Assembly (NCBI GenBank): GCA_035968315.1
Contig: JAVYIN010000005.1
Coordinates: 806,001 to 870,000 of the forward strand
Source of the DNA: Nitrospira sp.
GTDB lineage: Bacteria; Nitrospirota; Nitrospiria; Nitrospirales; Nitrospiraceae
DNA: 64,000 bases
Direction of reading: 5' to 3'
Positions 7,999 through 16,164 of the stretch are shown here, one piece after another. Numbering within the stretch: position 1 is the stretch's first letter; every line of letters starts with the position of its first letter. The notes under the pieces were generated by a model. The model saw only the letters and a list, made by a program, of their open reading frames with translations, did no database searches and was not told the origin of the DNA. Position numbers and translations under genes: made by a program.

Positions 7999-9633
7999 AT
8001 GAGAATTTCCGGTGTGCTTTTATTGATTCTTGGATCATTGACGATTCTGACCAATCCACCCCCTGCCCTGGCCGCCGAGGAAGGCCAACTCGTCAAGAAG
8101 GAAGGCAAGTGGGAGTACTATTCCGGCGAAGACCCTGGATTGAAGTATCTTTATCTGAAAGGGCTGATCACCCAGGAGGAGTACGACAAAGGCCTGAAGG
8201 TGATCGAAACGAAAGAACGCCTTTCACGGCTGAATTTTGGCCTCGATGTCAACAACGGCTTGAACATCCGGGTCGGAGAGAAGTTCTTTCTGAAACTTCG
8301 GCTGCTGACTCAGGTACGCTACACCCACAGTGACTACAACAGCGCCTGGGGCACGATCGGAGATTCGAGAAACCCGGAGATTCTGGGGGGCCAGGTCGAG
8401 TTTCGGGCCGTCAAGAAGCAGAGCGATTCCAATCTCTTCTCCGTCCCCCGCGCCCGCGTCCAGTTTCTGGGCTACGCCTTCGATCCGGATTTCCGTTACA
8501 ACTTTTCCTGGTCGTTCGATCAAACCTCGTGGGATCAGGAAGGGGGCAGCGGCCGGGCAAGACTGCTTGATGCCTATGTCGCCTCCTGGCACATTCCATT
8601 GGCAACGGTCCAAGTCGGCCAGCAGCGCGTCTGGTTCAACCGCGCCAATATCAGTTCCATTGCCACCTCCACGTTTGCGGACAATATGATTGTCCAGCGG
8701 GCCTTTGCCGCCAATCAAATCGACAGCCGCGACGTCGGCATCAGCATCCTCAGCGATGAGGATCAATACAAGCTGAACTATGCCGTTGGTATCTGGGGAG
8801 GGGTTGGACCGAACCTGACCAGGGAAGGCACTTCTGTCAGCCAACGGGTCCTGCCTCCTAGCGGCGGCGGCGGCCCCTCATCAGGAACGACTCGCACCTA
8901 CAACTACGACACTCGATTCATGACCGGCGAGATGTTGTACACCGCCAGGATTCTGTACAAGATTTCTGGAAATCCGGGGTATGGCCAAGGAGACATCTTG
9001 AACTCACGCACCCCACAGGCAGCCATCGCCTTCGGGTATGCCTACAATCCGGCACAAAACTACCTGAGCGCCATTCGCTCCGACATCGTCGACCGGGCCT
9101 ATCGCCAGAGTGTCACCAAAGCTTTTAATGGCCGGCTCCTCGGCGGAGGCATCTACGATTTCCAGACCTACGAGACGGACTTCATCGCCAAATACCAAGG
9201 CTGGTCCCTCCAGGCTGAAGGGTACTTCCGGCATCAGCGTGTCCGTCATAGCGACAGCGGCGCGACCCCCTTCGACCTCGCCACCATCCCGGCAGCTCAA
9301 TTCACCGGCCCCCCAGTAGCGCTGGGGCACGCCTGGGGTTGGTACACCCAAGTGGGGAAATACCTCATCCCCCGCAAACTCGAAGTGGCTGTCCGGTATG
9401 GCGTGATGGACCCCTCGACCAAACAGAAGCGCGATCTCACCAAGGAGTTCGGCTTCGCCATCAACTACAGCTTCGACGGCACCTACAACAACCGGCTTGT
9501 CATCGATTACTCCAACATCACACAAGGCAGCGGCGGGCGCGCCCCAGACCGCTATCCCTTCGAAAGCCTCCCTGGCTTCGGACAGGATCTCATCGAAAAC
9601 CGCATCAATGTGCAATACCAGTTCTACTTCTAA
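7999..9633 (+). CDS. OprP-like oxyanion-selective outer-membrane porin (paralogue)
   Basis: A 544-residue outer-membrane porin. The ATG at 7999 is chosen because AGGAGG (7984-7989) precedes it and a signal peptide (ending PALAA) follows; a start at 7978 would add seven residues that overlap the ribosome-binding site. As in the porin at 1833-3548, the mature N-terminus carries a short helix with GLITQEEYDKGL, and the barrel has matching blocks (LLDAYVASWHIPLATVQVGQ, RDVGISILSDEDQY, GNPGYGQGDI). It ends in NVQYQFYF. The two porins are clear paralogues within 10 kb. It is followed by a ModA-like gene and a lipoprotein gene, probably in one operon. Confidence 0.87.
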   Translation: MRISGVLLLILGSLTILTNPPPALAAEEGQLVKKEGKWEYYSGEDPGLKYLYLKGLITQEEYDKGLKVIETKERLSRLNFGLDVNNGLNIRVGEKFFLKLRLLTQVRYTHSDYNSAWGTIGDSRNPEILGGQVEFRAVKKQSDSNLFSVPRARVQFLGYAFDPDFRYNFSWSFDQTSWDQEGGSGRARLLDAYVASWHIPLATVQVGQQRVWFNRANISSIATSTFADNMIVQRAFAANQIDSRDVGISILSDEDQYKLNYAVGIWGGVGPNLTREGTSVSQRVLPPSGGGGPSSGTTRTYNYDTRFMTGEMLYTARILYKISGNPGYGQGDILNSRTPQAAIAFGYAYNPAQNYLSAIRSDIVDRAYRQSVTKAFNGRLLGGGIYDFQTYETDFIAKYQGWSLQAEGYFRHQRVRHSDSGATPFDLATIPAAQFTGPPVALGHAWGWYTQVGKYLIPRKLEVAVRYGVMDPSTKQKRDLTKEFGFAINYSFDGTYNNRLVIDYSNITQGSGGRAPDRYPFESLPGFGQDLIENRINVQYQFYF

Positions 9634-9675
9634 CGAAACATGCAGAACACCACACACATCACCACGAGGACGTCC

Positions 9676-10500
9676 ATGAAACACCAGGCTCAGCTCTTTC
9701 GACGATGGCTGCTGCTCAGCATCGCGGCTCTTACATTTTGGGCACCGGCCGGCGCATCAGCGCAACCGGAAACGCTCACCATTGCCGCCGCCAACAGCGT
9801 CAAGGACGCATTACGGAAAGTCTTGCCGCTGTTCGAATCCCAGCACCGTGAAGTCAACGTGCGGGTCATCTATGGCCCGTCCCAAACCCTCCGAAAGCAA
9901 ATCGAAGAAGGAGCACCCGTGGATGTGTTCCTCCCCTCCTTGTCCGAGGAAATCGATCAGCTCGAAAAAAAGGGCCTCGTCATTCAGGGCAGCAAACGTG
10001 TCTATGCCGGCACGTCGCTGGTGCTGATCACCAGCACCACGCTTCCCGCGCCCATCGCCTCGATTCAGGACCTGCACACCGTCCCGGTCCGGCGCATCGC
10101 GATCGGTGACCCCAAAGCCTCATCGGTGGGAAAAGTCGCTATGCAGTTTCTCACGCACAGCAAACTCGAACCGCAACTGAAATCGCAGTTTATTTATGGC
10201 GAACATTCGCGCGCCGTGCTGGATTTGGTCGCCAAGGGTGAGGCCGAAATCGGCATCGTCTATCGGACAGACGCCGTCGCGGACGAACACGTTCGCATTC
10301 TCGATACGGCCCCGGAAAACTCGCATACCCCGATTCGCTACGGCGTAGCCGTTGTCTGGACAGCGAAGAACCTGTCTGGAGCGGGGGACTTCATCGAGTT
10401 TCTCCTGACACCCCAGACCCAAACGCAACTCAAAGAACATGGGTTCGATCAAGCATCTCGCAATGCCGGATTGGCCCAACAGCAGGAGGGAAAACCATGA
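9676..10500 (+). CDS. ModA-family periplasmic oxyanion-binding protein
   Basis: A 274-residue protein with a signal peptide (ending GASAQP) and mature start ETLTIAAANSVKDAL, a ModA-like beginning. GPSQTLRKQIEEGAPVDVFL matches the ligand-binding loop of the molybdate-type family, and GEAEIGIVYRTDAV the second lobe. The ATG at 9676 follows GAGGA by five bases; the earlier ATG at 9640 lacks a ribosome-binding site and would place 12 polar residues before the signal. It overlaps the following lipoprotein gene by four bases (ATGA), implying translational coupling. No ModB-type permease is adjacent, so its partner is uncertain. Confidence 0.87.
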   Translation: MKHQAQLFRRWLLLSIAALTFWAPAGASAQPETLTIAAANSVKDALRKVLPLFESQHREVNVRVIYGPSQTLRKQIEEGAPVDVFLPSLSEEIDQLEKKGLVIQGSKRVYAGTSLVLITSTTLPAPIASIQDLHTVPVRRIAIGDPKASSVGKVAMQFLTHSKLEPQLKSQFIYGEHSRAVLDLVAKGEAEIGIVYRTDAVADEHVRILDTAPENSHTPIRYGVAVVWTAKNLSGAGDFIEFLLTPQTQTQLKEHGFDQASRNAGLAQQQEGKP

Positions 10501-11222
10501 ACAGCACCGCACCGTCAACACCGCACGCCTACACCTGGTCGATCACGGGGCTCCTCTTCTTCGCAGGCCTCACTATCTTGGCAGGTTGCGCCACACAGCC
10601 CGTCTCAGCGCCGAAGGCGATCTATGAATCAGGACTCAATACGATACGGCTGGAAGGAGATCCCGATTCATCGGTGAACGCACACCCGGCCGCACTCACA
10701 CCGACTGAAATCGGCACGCTCTTGCGAAACGTGCGGGTGTGGGAGCGGCGGAATGTGATCCACCGTTTATTCAGCGGTGACGCCAACAGGACCAGGGCCT
10801 TCCGGGATGAAGAAATCGTGCTGTTGGCCCCACACCTGGCAAAGGGATTGGCTCAGGCCACACCGGCTCAGCGGGTGCATTTCCGCCTGAGTCATGCCAC
10901 GGACCAGGGGGAGGAGGAAACGACGGCAGGATGGCTCTCCGTTCGTGACAATATCCTCGTCCTGACCCTCAGCGAGGTGCACGACCGGCACAGCCCCGGT
11001 CCAGACATCAGCAAATACGACCGCCAAATGCCGAATGTCCCGGAACGATCCGCCGCCTTCGATGCGGCCTTCGAGCCGGAAGAATATCTGGCCAAGGTCA
11101 GTTCAGGCGGCCGCCTATTTGCCCCGGACCAACAGGAGGAACTGCACATTCGCTATCGCGAAGCGCTGACGGCTCTCCCCGTTTATCCAGGCCTTGAGCA
11201 AGGGCGTCACCTACGCCCGTAG
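10497..11222 (+). CDS. Paralogous envelope lipoprotein of unknown family (copy 2)
   Basis: A 241-residue protein with a clear lipoprotein signal (LTILAGC, Cys31). Shared blocks with the lipoprotein at 3621-4283 are HPAALTPTEIGTLL, RDEEIVLLAPHLAKGL, QRVHFRLSHA, GWLSVRDNILVLTLSEVH and ADQQEELHIRYREAL, in the same order. Its start overlaps the ModA-like stop by four bases. The family is not one I recognise. The tight coupling to a ModA-like gene here, and the equivalent arrangement in the other arm, argue for a joint role in uptake at the envelope. Confidence 0.77.
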   Translation: MNSTAPSTPHAYTWSITGLLFFAGLTILAGCATQPVSAPKAIYESGLNTIRLEGDPDSSVNAHPAALTPTEIGTLLRNVRVWERRNVIHRLFSGDANRTRAFRDEEIVLLAPHLAKGLAQATPAQRVHFRLSHATDQGEEETTAGWLSVRDNILVLTLSEVHDRHSPGPDISKYDRQMPNVPERSAAFDAAFEPEEYLAKVSSGGRLFAPDQQEELHIRYREALTALPVYPGLEQGRHLRP

Positions 11223-11297
11223 CCAGCGCACGCATCCACCGGAATGGAGAGAGCCCCTGCTCCCAATGGGCATCACCTTGGATCAAGAGGAACCATC

Positions 11298-12281
11298 ATG
11301 AAACGATTGTCAGCGATAGCTCTCGGCTTACTCTTACTCACTGCGTCGGCCGGAATCTCTACACCTCAACAGGCGCTGGCAGCCGAAACCATTCGCGTCG
11401 GACATTTTCCGAATATCACCCACGTCCAGGGTCTGGTCGCCCAACACCTTTCTCGCACGGGACGCGGATGGTTTGAAGAGCGGCTCGGCCAAGACGTGAA
11501 GATCGAGTGGTTTATCTACAACGCCGGACCGAGCGCCATGGAAGCGATTCTGTCCGGCTCCATCGACCTCACTTACGTGGGGCCAAGCCCAGCCTTGAAT
11601 GCCTATGCGAAATCGAACGGCGAGGAAATCCGCATCATCGCCGGCGCCGCGACCGGAGGCGCCGCCTTGGTTGTCCAACCCGATTCCACATTTACGCAAC
11701 CCGCCGATTTTCGAGGAAAGACCATCGCGACTCCCCAGCTCGGGAATACGCAAGACGTGGCCTGCCGGGCCTGGCTGGCCAATGGCGGGTTGAAGATTAC
11801 GCAGACTGGCGGCGATGCCTTCATCGTCCCCACACCAAACCCCGACCAATTCGCCTTATTCCAAAGCAAGAAGCTCGATGCCGTCTGGACCGTTGAACCC
11901 TGGGTCTCCCGTCTGGAACGTGACGCCGGAGGCAAGATCCTTCTCGAACAATCGAAGGACAGCATCACAGTCCTGGTATCGAGTGTGAAGTTTCTCAAGA
12001 CCAAACGCGAACTCGCCAAGAAATTTGCACAGGCCCACCGTGAACTCACCGAGTGGATCCTCGCGCATCCGGCAGAGGCGAAGCAGATGGCGCAACAAGA
12101 ACTGGCGGCTGAAACCCACGCCGCCGTCTCAACCGAATTGATCGCCCAGGCCTGGACACGGATCGGCCTGACCACTGAAGCCTCGCCCGGCGAGTATCAG
12201 CAATTCGTCGCCAACGCGCAGCGCGCCGGATTTATTCGCACAGCCCCAGACTTGTCCCGCTTGATCGAAAGGTTGAATTGA
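11298..12281 (+). CDS. ABC transporter substrate-binding protein, nitrate/sulfonate/taurine type (SsuA/TauA-like)
   Basis: A 327-residue periplasmic protein; the ATG at 11298 follows GAGGAA and precedes a signal peptide ending ALAAE. The mature start TIRVGHFPNITHVQGLVAQ and the block IEWFIYNAGPSAMEAILSGSIDLTYVGPSPALNAY are typical of the NMT1/SsuA/TauA class. It lies one base before the ATPase gene, and with the permease completes a three-gene transporter. Sulfonate or taurine is favoured over nitrate because of the YezD gene upstream, but this cannot be decided from sequence. Unlike many SsuA operons, no monooxygenase gene is adjacent. Confidence 0.85.
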   Translation: MKRLSAIALGLLLLTASAGISTPQQALAAETIRVGHFPNITHVQGLVAQHLSRTGRGWFEERLGQDVKIEWFIYNAGPSAMEAILSGSIDLTYVGPSPALNAYAKSNGEEIRIIAGAATGGAALVVQPDSTFTQPADFRGKTIATPQLGNTQDVACRAWLANGGLKITQTGGDAFIVPTPNPDQFALFQSKKLDAVWTVEPWVSRLERDAGGKILLEQSKDSITVLVSSVKFLKTKRELAKKFAQAHRELTEWILAHPAEAKQMAQQELAAETHAAVSTELIAQAWTRIGLTTEASPGEYQQFVANAQRAGFIRTAPDLSRLIERLN

Positions 12282-12282
12282 C

Positions 12283-13089
12283 ATGCCGACACCGGAAAGC
12301 CCATCGACCACCACCGCCTCCAGCAAACTTGTGTTTGAACATATCTCGAAGTCCTTTCAGACCAGCTCGCTGCATGTTCAGGCGCTCAACGACGTGACGC
12401 TCCGTATCGCCGACGGAGAGTTCGTCTGTCTCGTCGGCCCCAGCGGCTGCGGCAAATCGACCTTGCTCAACATCATGGCCGGCCTCGACCGGCCTGATCG
12501 CGGGCTCGTTCAAGCCGACGGCCACACCATCACCGGCCCAGGCCCCCACCGTCTTATGATGTTTCAGGAAGCCGCCTTGTTCCCGTGGCTGACCGTGTTG
12601 GGCAACGTCCTCTTTGGGCTGAAACTCAGCAACGGATTGACGGCCGCGGAACGTCAGGAGAAGGCCGAATATTTCCTGGAACTCGTCGGCCTGAAGCGGT
12701 TCATGCATGCCAATGTCCATGAACTTTCCGGCGGCATGAAACAACGCGTAGCCCTGGCTAGAGCGCTGGCACCGAACCCCAGCGTGCTCTTGATGGACGA
12801 ACCATTCGGCGCCCTGGATGCTCTCACACGCGAGCAACTTTATGGCGACATTCAACGCATCTGGAGCCAGCATCGCAAGACCATCGTCTTCGTCACGCAT
12901 AACGTGCGAGAAGCGGTCTGCCTGGGAGACCGCGTGATCTTGTTTTCACCAAACCCCGGACGGATTCGCGAAGAATTTGCGATTCCTCTTCCACGCCCGC
13001 GTGACATCAACAGTGTGGACCTCGCGCGCTACGCCACGGAGATTACCCGCGTGCTGAAAGGCTACGTCAAAACGGAGGTGGCAGGATGA
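12283..13089 (+). CDS. ABC transporter ATP-binding protein, SsuB/TauB type
   Basis: A 268-residue ATPase with Walker A GPSGCGKST (residues 52-60), the Q-loop segment MMFQEAALFPW, signature LSGGMKQRVALARAL and Walker B LLMDEPFGALD, followed by the switch histidine in FVTHNVREAV. These sequences and the length fit the nitrate/sulfonate/taurine subfamily. It energises the permease encoded next; its stop overlaps that gene by four bases (ATGA). Confidence 0.93.
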   Translation: MPTPESPSTTTASSKLVFEHISKSFQTSSLHVQALNDVTLRIADGEFVCLVGPSGCGKSTLLNIMAGLDRPDRGLVQADGHTITGPGPHRLMMFQEAALFPWLTVLGNVLFGLKLSNGLTAAERQEKAEYFLELVGLKRFMHANVHELSGGMKQRVALARALAPNPSVLLMDEPFGALDALTREQLYGDIQRIWSQHRKTIVFVTHNVREAVCLGDRVILFSPNPGRIREEFAIPLPRPRDINSVDLARYATEITRVLKGYVKTEVAG

Positions 13090-13856
13090 TCGTACGATGG
13101 CTGTCCGCATCGCTATTTTTCCTGGCCCTCCTGGCTGTATGGCACCTCGCCGTGAAAGCCAAGATCTGGTCGCCGCTCCTATTGCCGTCTCCCATGAGCG
13201 TCTTCGACTATCTGCGGTCCGCCGTGGAAGACGGCACACTCTGGGAGGCCACCGTCGTCACCGTGCGACGGCTCCTTATCGGATACGGACTCGGCGTCCT
13301 TGCCGGGCTTCCTTTGGGCCTCCTCACCGCCTCGTCCCGCTGGTCTCAAGACACCATTGGAATCCTCGCACTGGGACTCCAGACGCTTCCGAGCGTCTGC
13401 TGGGTGCCGCTCGCACTCCTCTGGTTCGGGCAAACCGAATCCGCCATGCTCTTCGTCGTGGTGATGGGAACCCTCTGGTCATTGATTCTCGCCACGAACA
13501 ACGGCGTGCGGACGATCCCGCCGATCTATACCCGTGCCGCCCGCAGCATGGGGTCAACCGGCCTGCACACCTGGACACATGTGATCCTGCCGGCATCGCT
13601 GCCATTCCTTTTGAGTGGCATGAAGCAAGGCTGGGCCTTCGCCTGGCGCTCGCTGATGGCGGCGGAAATATTCGTCACGATCCTGACCGGCTTTGGCCTG
13701 GGGCATTTATTGCACTATGGACGGGAACTTAACGCAATGGATCAAGTGATCGGAGTGATGCTGGTCATCGTAGTGATCGGGCTGGCCGTAGACAAATCAC
13801 TGTTTACTCCTATAGAACAATTTCTCCATCGCCGCTGGGGAACCGCGCGCCAGTAG
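13086..13856 (+). CDS. ABC transporter permease, SsuC/TauC type
   Basis: A 256-residue inner-membrane permease with about six hydrophobic segments. The EAA-type loop RAARSMGSTGLHTWTHVILP is followed by SGMKQGWAFAWRSLMAAEIF, typical of the SsuC/TauC/NrtB group. Its start overlaps the ATPase stop (ATGA). Together with the two preceding genes it makes a complete importer for a small sulfonated or nitrate-like substrate. Confidence 0.92.
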   Translation: MIVRWLSASLFFLALLAVWHLAVKAKIWSPLLLPSPMSVFDYLRSAVEDGTLWEATVVTVRRLLIGYGLGVLAGLPLGLLTASSRWSQDTIGILALGLQTLPSVCWVPLALLWFGQTESAMLFVVVMGTLWSLILATNNGVRTIPPIYTRAARSMGSTGLHTWTHVILPASLPFLLSGMKQGWAFAWRSLMAAEIFVTILTGFGLGHLLHYGRELNAMDQVIGVMLVIVVIGLAVDKSLFTPIEQFLHRRWGTARQ

Positions 13857-13880
13857 ATTTTCCAATGGAAAGGAATTGCC

Positions 13881-14621
13881 ATGGCAACTCAGCAAAAGAC
13901 GGCCGCACCATTCCTAGTTTCAACAGCCTTATCCATGGCGCTGATATTCGTGTCCGCTGTATTTGCAGGACAATTCGGCACACCCAAAGAACACGAAGGA
14001 ACCAGGATTTTTCAAGCCACTGAACATCCATACTATACGGGCCAATTCCACCTTTCCGGCCAAAGAACCACTCTGATCGGAAGCATGAATGACCGCGCAC
14101 CCTGGGACCACCTCGATTATGCCGGCAAACACCTGACCCCGGTGCAGGGCGCCATCGAGATCGCCGTGAATGAACTCACGGATAGCGGCCAGATCACCGC
14201 CGAATTTTCCGAGGGCGCGGACCACTATCGGATCGTCTTTGACCGGTTCAGTGCGAAAGCTCCGTTTCAGAATGGCGGAATTGCCACACGATTGTATGAA
14301 CATGGGGACTCAGGCAACGGCGATCCCCTGTACCCGAAAACGTGGCTCTATCTTGGCGGATGGGGCACCGCGACCATGCATAAAAACGATCAGATCCTCT
14401 ACAAAGACTACGATGCGCATTTCATGGTAATGGAACGGTCTCGCGATCCCATAACCCATGAGGTTCGCTATCCGGTCAAGCGGACTCTGCCTGGGGGCGA
14501 AACCGATCCAGCCGGTATGGAAATCGATCTCTGGCTTAGGTCGAAGGAACAAAACAGCAATAACTTTCCTCCCTTTGAAACCTTCGTTCATCTCTGCTGG
14601 GAGGAAGTGACGTGGAAGTAA
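13881..14621 (+). CDS. Exported protein of unknown function
   Basis: A 246-residue protein with an N-terminal signal sequence (about residues 11-30, ending VSAVFAG). The mature part contains aromatic and acidic segments (DRAPWDHLDYAGKHLTPVQG, then KTWLYLGGWGTATMHKNDQ, and VHLCWEEVTWK at the C-terminus). No domain is recognisable to me and no catalytic motif stands out. It begins 24 bases after the ABC permease with an AAAGGAATTGCC leader and probably belongs to the same transcript, which would make it a periplasmic accessory of the uptake system; that is inference. Confidence 0.6.
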   Translation: MATQQKTAAPFLVSTALSMALIFVSAVFAGQFGTPKEHEGTRIFQATEHPYYTGQFHLSGQRTTLIGSMNDRAPWDHLDYAGKHLTPVQGAIEIAVNELTDSGQITAEFSEGADHYRIVFDRFSAKAPFQNGGIATRLYEHGDSGNGDPLYPKTWLYLGGWGTATMHKNDQILYKDYDAHFMVMERSRDPITHEVRYPVKRTLPGGETDPAGMEIDLWLRSKEQNSNNFPPFETFVHLCWEEVTWK

Positions 14622-14714
14622 CGTCGACACATTCGGCGGCTCCGATTGTGATGCAAGGCTCCGTCTCCACTCCCCATCACAATCCGTTCAACGCTGAAAC
14701 TGTTACACAAGGGA

Positions 14715-14751
14715 CCAGGCCTGATGCCTCACCGACTTCGGTGATCCCTGG
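14715..14751 (+). other. Stem-loop just upstream of chrA
   Basis: CCAGG (14715-14719) pairs with CCTGG (14747-14751) and an inner CACCG (14730-14734) with CGGTG (14739-14743). The stem is 14 bases before the chrA start. There is no T-run, so it may be an mRNA leader structure rather than a terminator. Confidence 0.3.
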
Positions 14752-14765
14752 CTGATGCGCTTGAA

Positions 14766-16115
14766 ATGAACCAGGACATGCCGACCAGATTGCCACCCGC
14801 GGTCTCCTTCTCCGAAGCGTTGCGCTTCTGGATCAAGCTCGGTTTCATCAGTTTCGGCGGGCCGGCCGGGCAGATCTCGGTGATGCACCAGGAACTGGTC
14901 GAACGCAAACGGTGGATCTCGGAGCGGCGATTTCTCCATGCCCTTAACTACTGCATGCTCCTGCCAGGACCGGAAGCCCAGCAGCTCGCGACCTACATCG
15001 GCTGGCTCCTGCACCGCACATGGGGCGGCATCGTGGCGGGCGGCTTGTTCGTGCTGCCATCCCTCTTCATTTTGATCGGCCTCTCGTGGATCTACATGGC
15101 CTATGGCGATCTTCCGGCCGTCGCCGGCCTCTTCTATGGCATCAAACCAGCCGTCACGGCCATCGTCGTCTTCGCCGCCTTTCGAATCGGATCGAGGGCG
15201 CTGAAGAACGCCTGGCTCTGGGCGATTGCGGGCACCTCGTTCGTCAGCATCTTCGCCATGCACGTTCCGTTTCCCGCCATTGTGCTGGCCGCAGGTGTGC
15301 TCGGCTATCTGGGCAGCCGCCTGCGCCCGGAATATTTCACACTGGGAGGCGGGCACGGCGCCACGGACACACCCCACGAGCCATCGGTGATCGATGACCA
15401 CACCCCGATCCCGGATCATGCGCGATTTTCATGGCCCTCCTTTTGGACACATCTTGGAATCGGGATCGGCTTATGGGCCGCGGCGCTCGGCGGACTTGTC
15501 GGGATCTACGGGTGGAATCATCCATTGGCACAAATGGGCTGGTTCTTTACCAAAGCCGCCCTGCTCACATTCGGCGGGGCCTACGCGGTGCTCCCCTATG
15601 TCTACCAAGGCGCCGTCGAACACTATCACTGGCTCACCCCGCTCCAAATGATCGACGGGCTCGCCCTGGGCGAAACCACGCCCGGCCCGCTCATCATGGT
15701 GGTGACCTTCGTCGGGTTCGTCGGCGGCTGGACCACCACCCTGTTCGGTCCCGACGCGCTGCTCTGGGCCGGCATCGTCGCCGCAACCGTCGTCACGTTC
15801 TTTACCTTTCTCCCCTCCTTTCTCTTCATCTTGATCGGCGGCCCCATCGTGGAATCCACCCATGGCGACCTGAAATTCACCGCGCCGCTCACCGGCATTA
15901 CGGCCGCCGTCGTTGGCGTCATTCTCAACCTGGCGCTATTCTTTGCCTATCACGTCTTATGGCCGCAGGGATTTGCCGGCCGCTTCGAGTGGATACCCGC
16001 ACTCATCGGGATCGCCGCGTTTGTAGCCCTCTATCGATTCAAAATCCCGATCATTCCTGTCGTCGGAGCCTGCGCGGCAGCGGGCTTTCTGCTCAAATTT
16101 CTCGGCATGGCCTGA
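14766..16115 (+). CDS. chrA: Chromate transporter ChrA (two CHR domains)
   Basis: A 449-residue membrane protein, the usual length of bidomain ChrA. The N-terminal CHR domain has FWIKLGFISFGGPAGQI and MLLPGPEAQQLATYIGWLLH; the C-terminal repeat has FTKAALLTFGGAYAVLPYV and LALGETTPGPLIMVVTFVGF. These paired GGP and PGP motifs are diagnostic of the CHR superfamily. The protein exports chromate from the cytoplasm. It stands alone, with a leader stem-loop upstream and a sensor kinase gene 49 bases downstream. The native role may be transport of sulfate-like oxyanions, which fits the neighbouring oxyanion uptake genes. Confidence 0.93.
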   Translation: MNQDMPTRLPPAVSFSEALRFWIKLGFISFGGPAGQISVMHQELVERKRWISERRFLHALNYCMLLPGPEAQQLATYIGWLLHRTWGGIVAGGLFVLPSLFILIGLSWIYMAYGDLPAVAGLFYGIKPAVTAIVVFAAFRIGSRALKNAWLWAIAGTSFVSIFAMHVPFPAIVLAAGVLGYLGSRLRPEYFTLGGGHGATDTPHEPSVIDDHTPIPDHARFSWPSFWTHLGIGIGLWAAALGGLVGIYGWNHPLAQMGWFFTKAALLTFGGAYAVLPYVYQGAVEHYHWLTPLQMIDGLALGETTPGPLIMVVTFVGFVGGWTTTLFGPDALLWAGIVAATVVTFFTFLPSFLFILIGGPIVESTHGDLKFTAPLTGITAAVVGVILNLALFFAYHVLWPQGFAGRFEWIPALIGIAAFVALYRFKIPIIPVVGACAAAGFLLKFLGMA

Positions 16116-16164
16116 GCACCGCCGTCCGGCTGACACTCTCCCGTGTGCTGTGCTAGGGTACATC

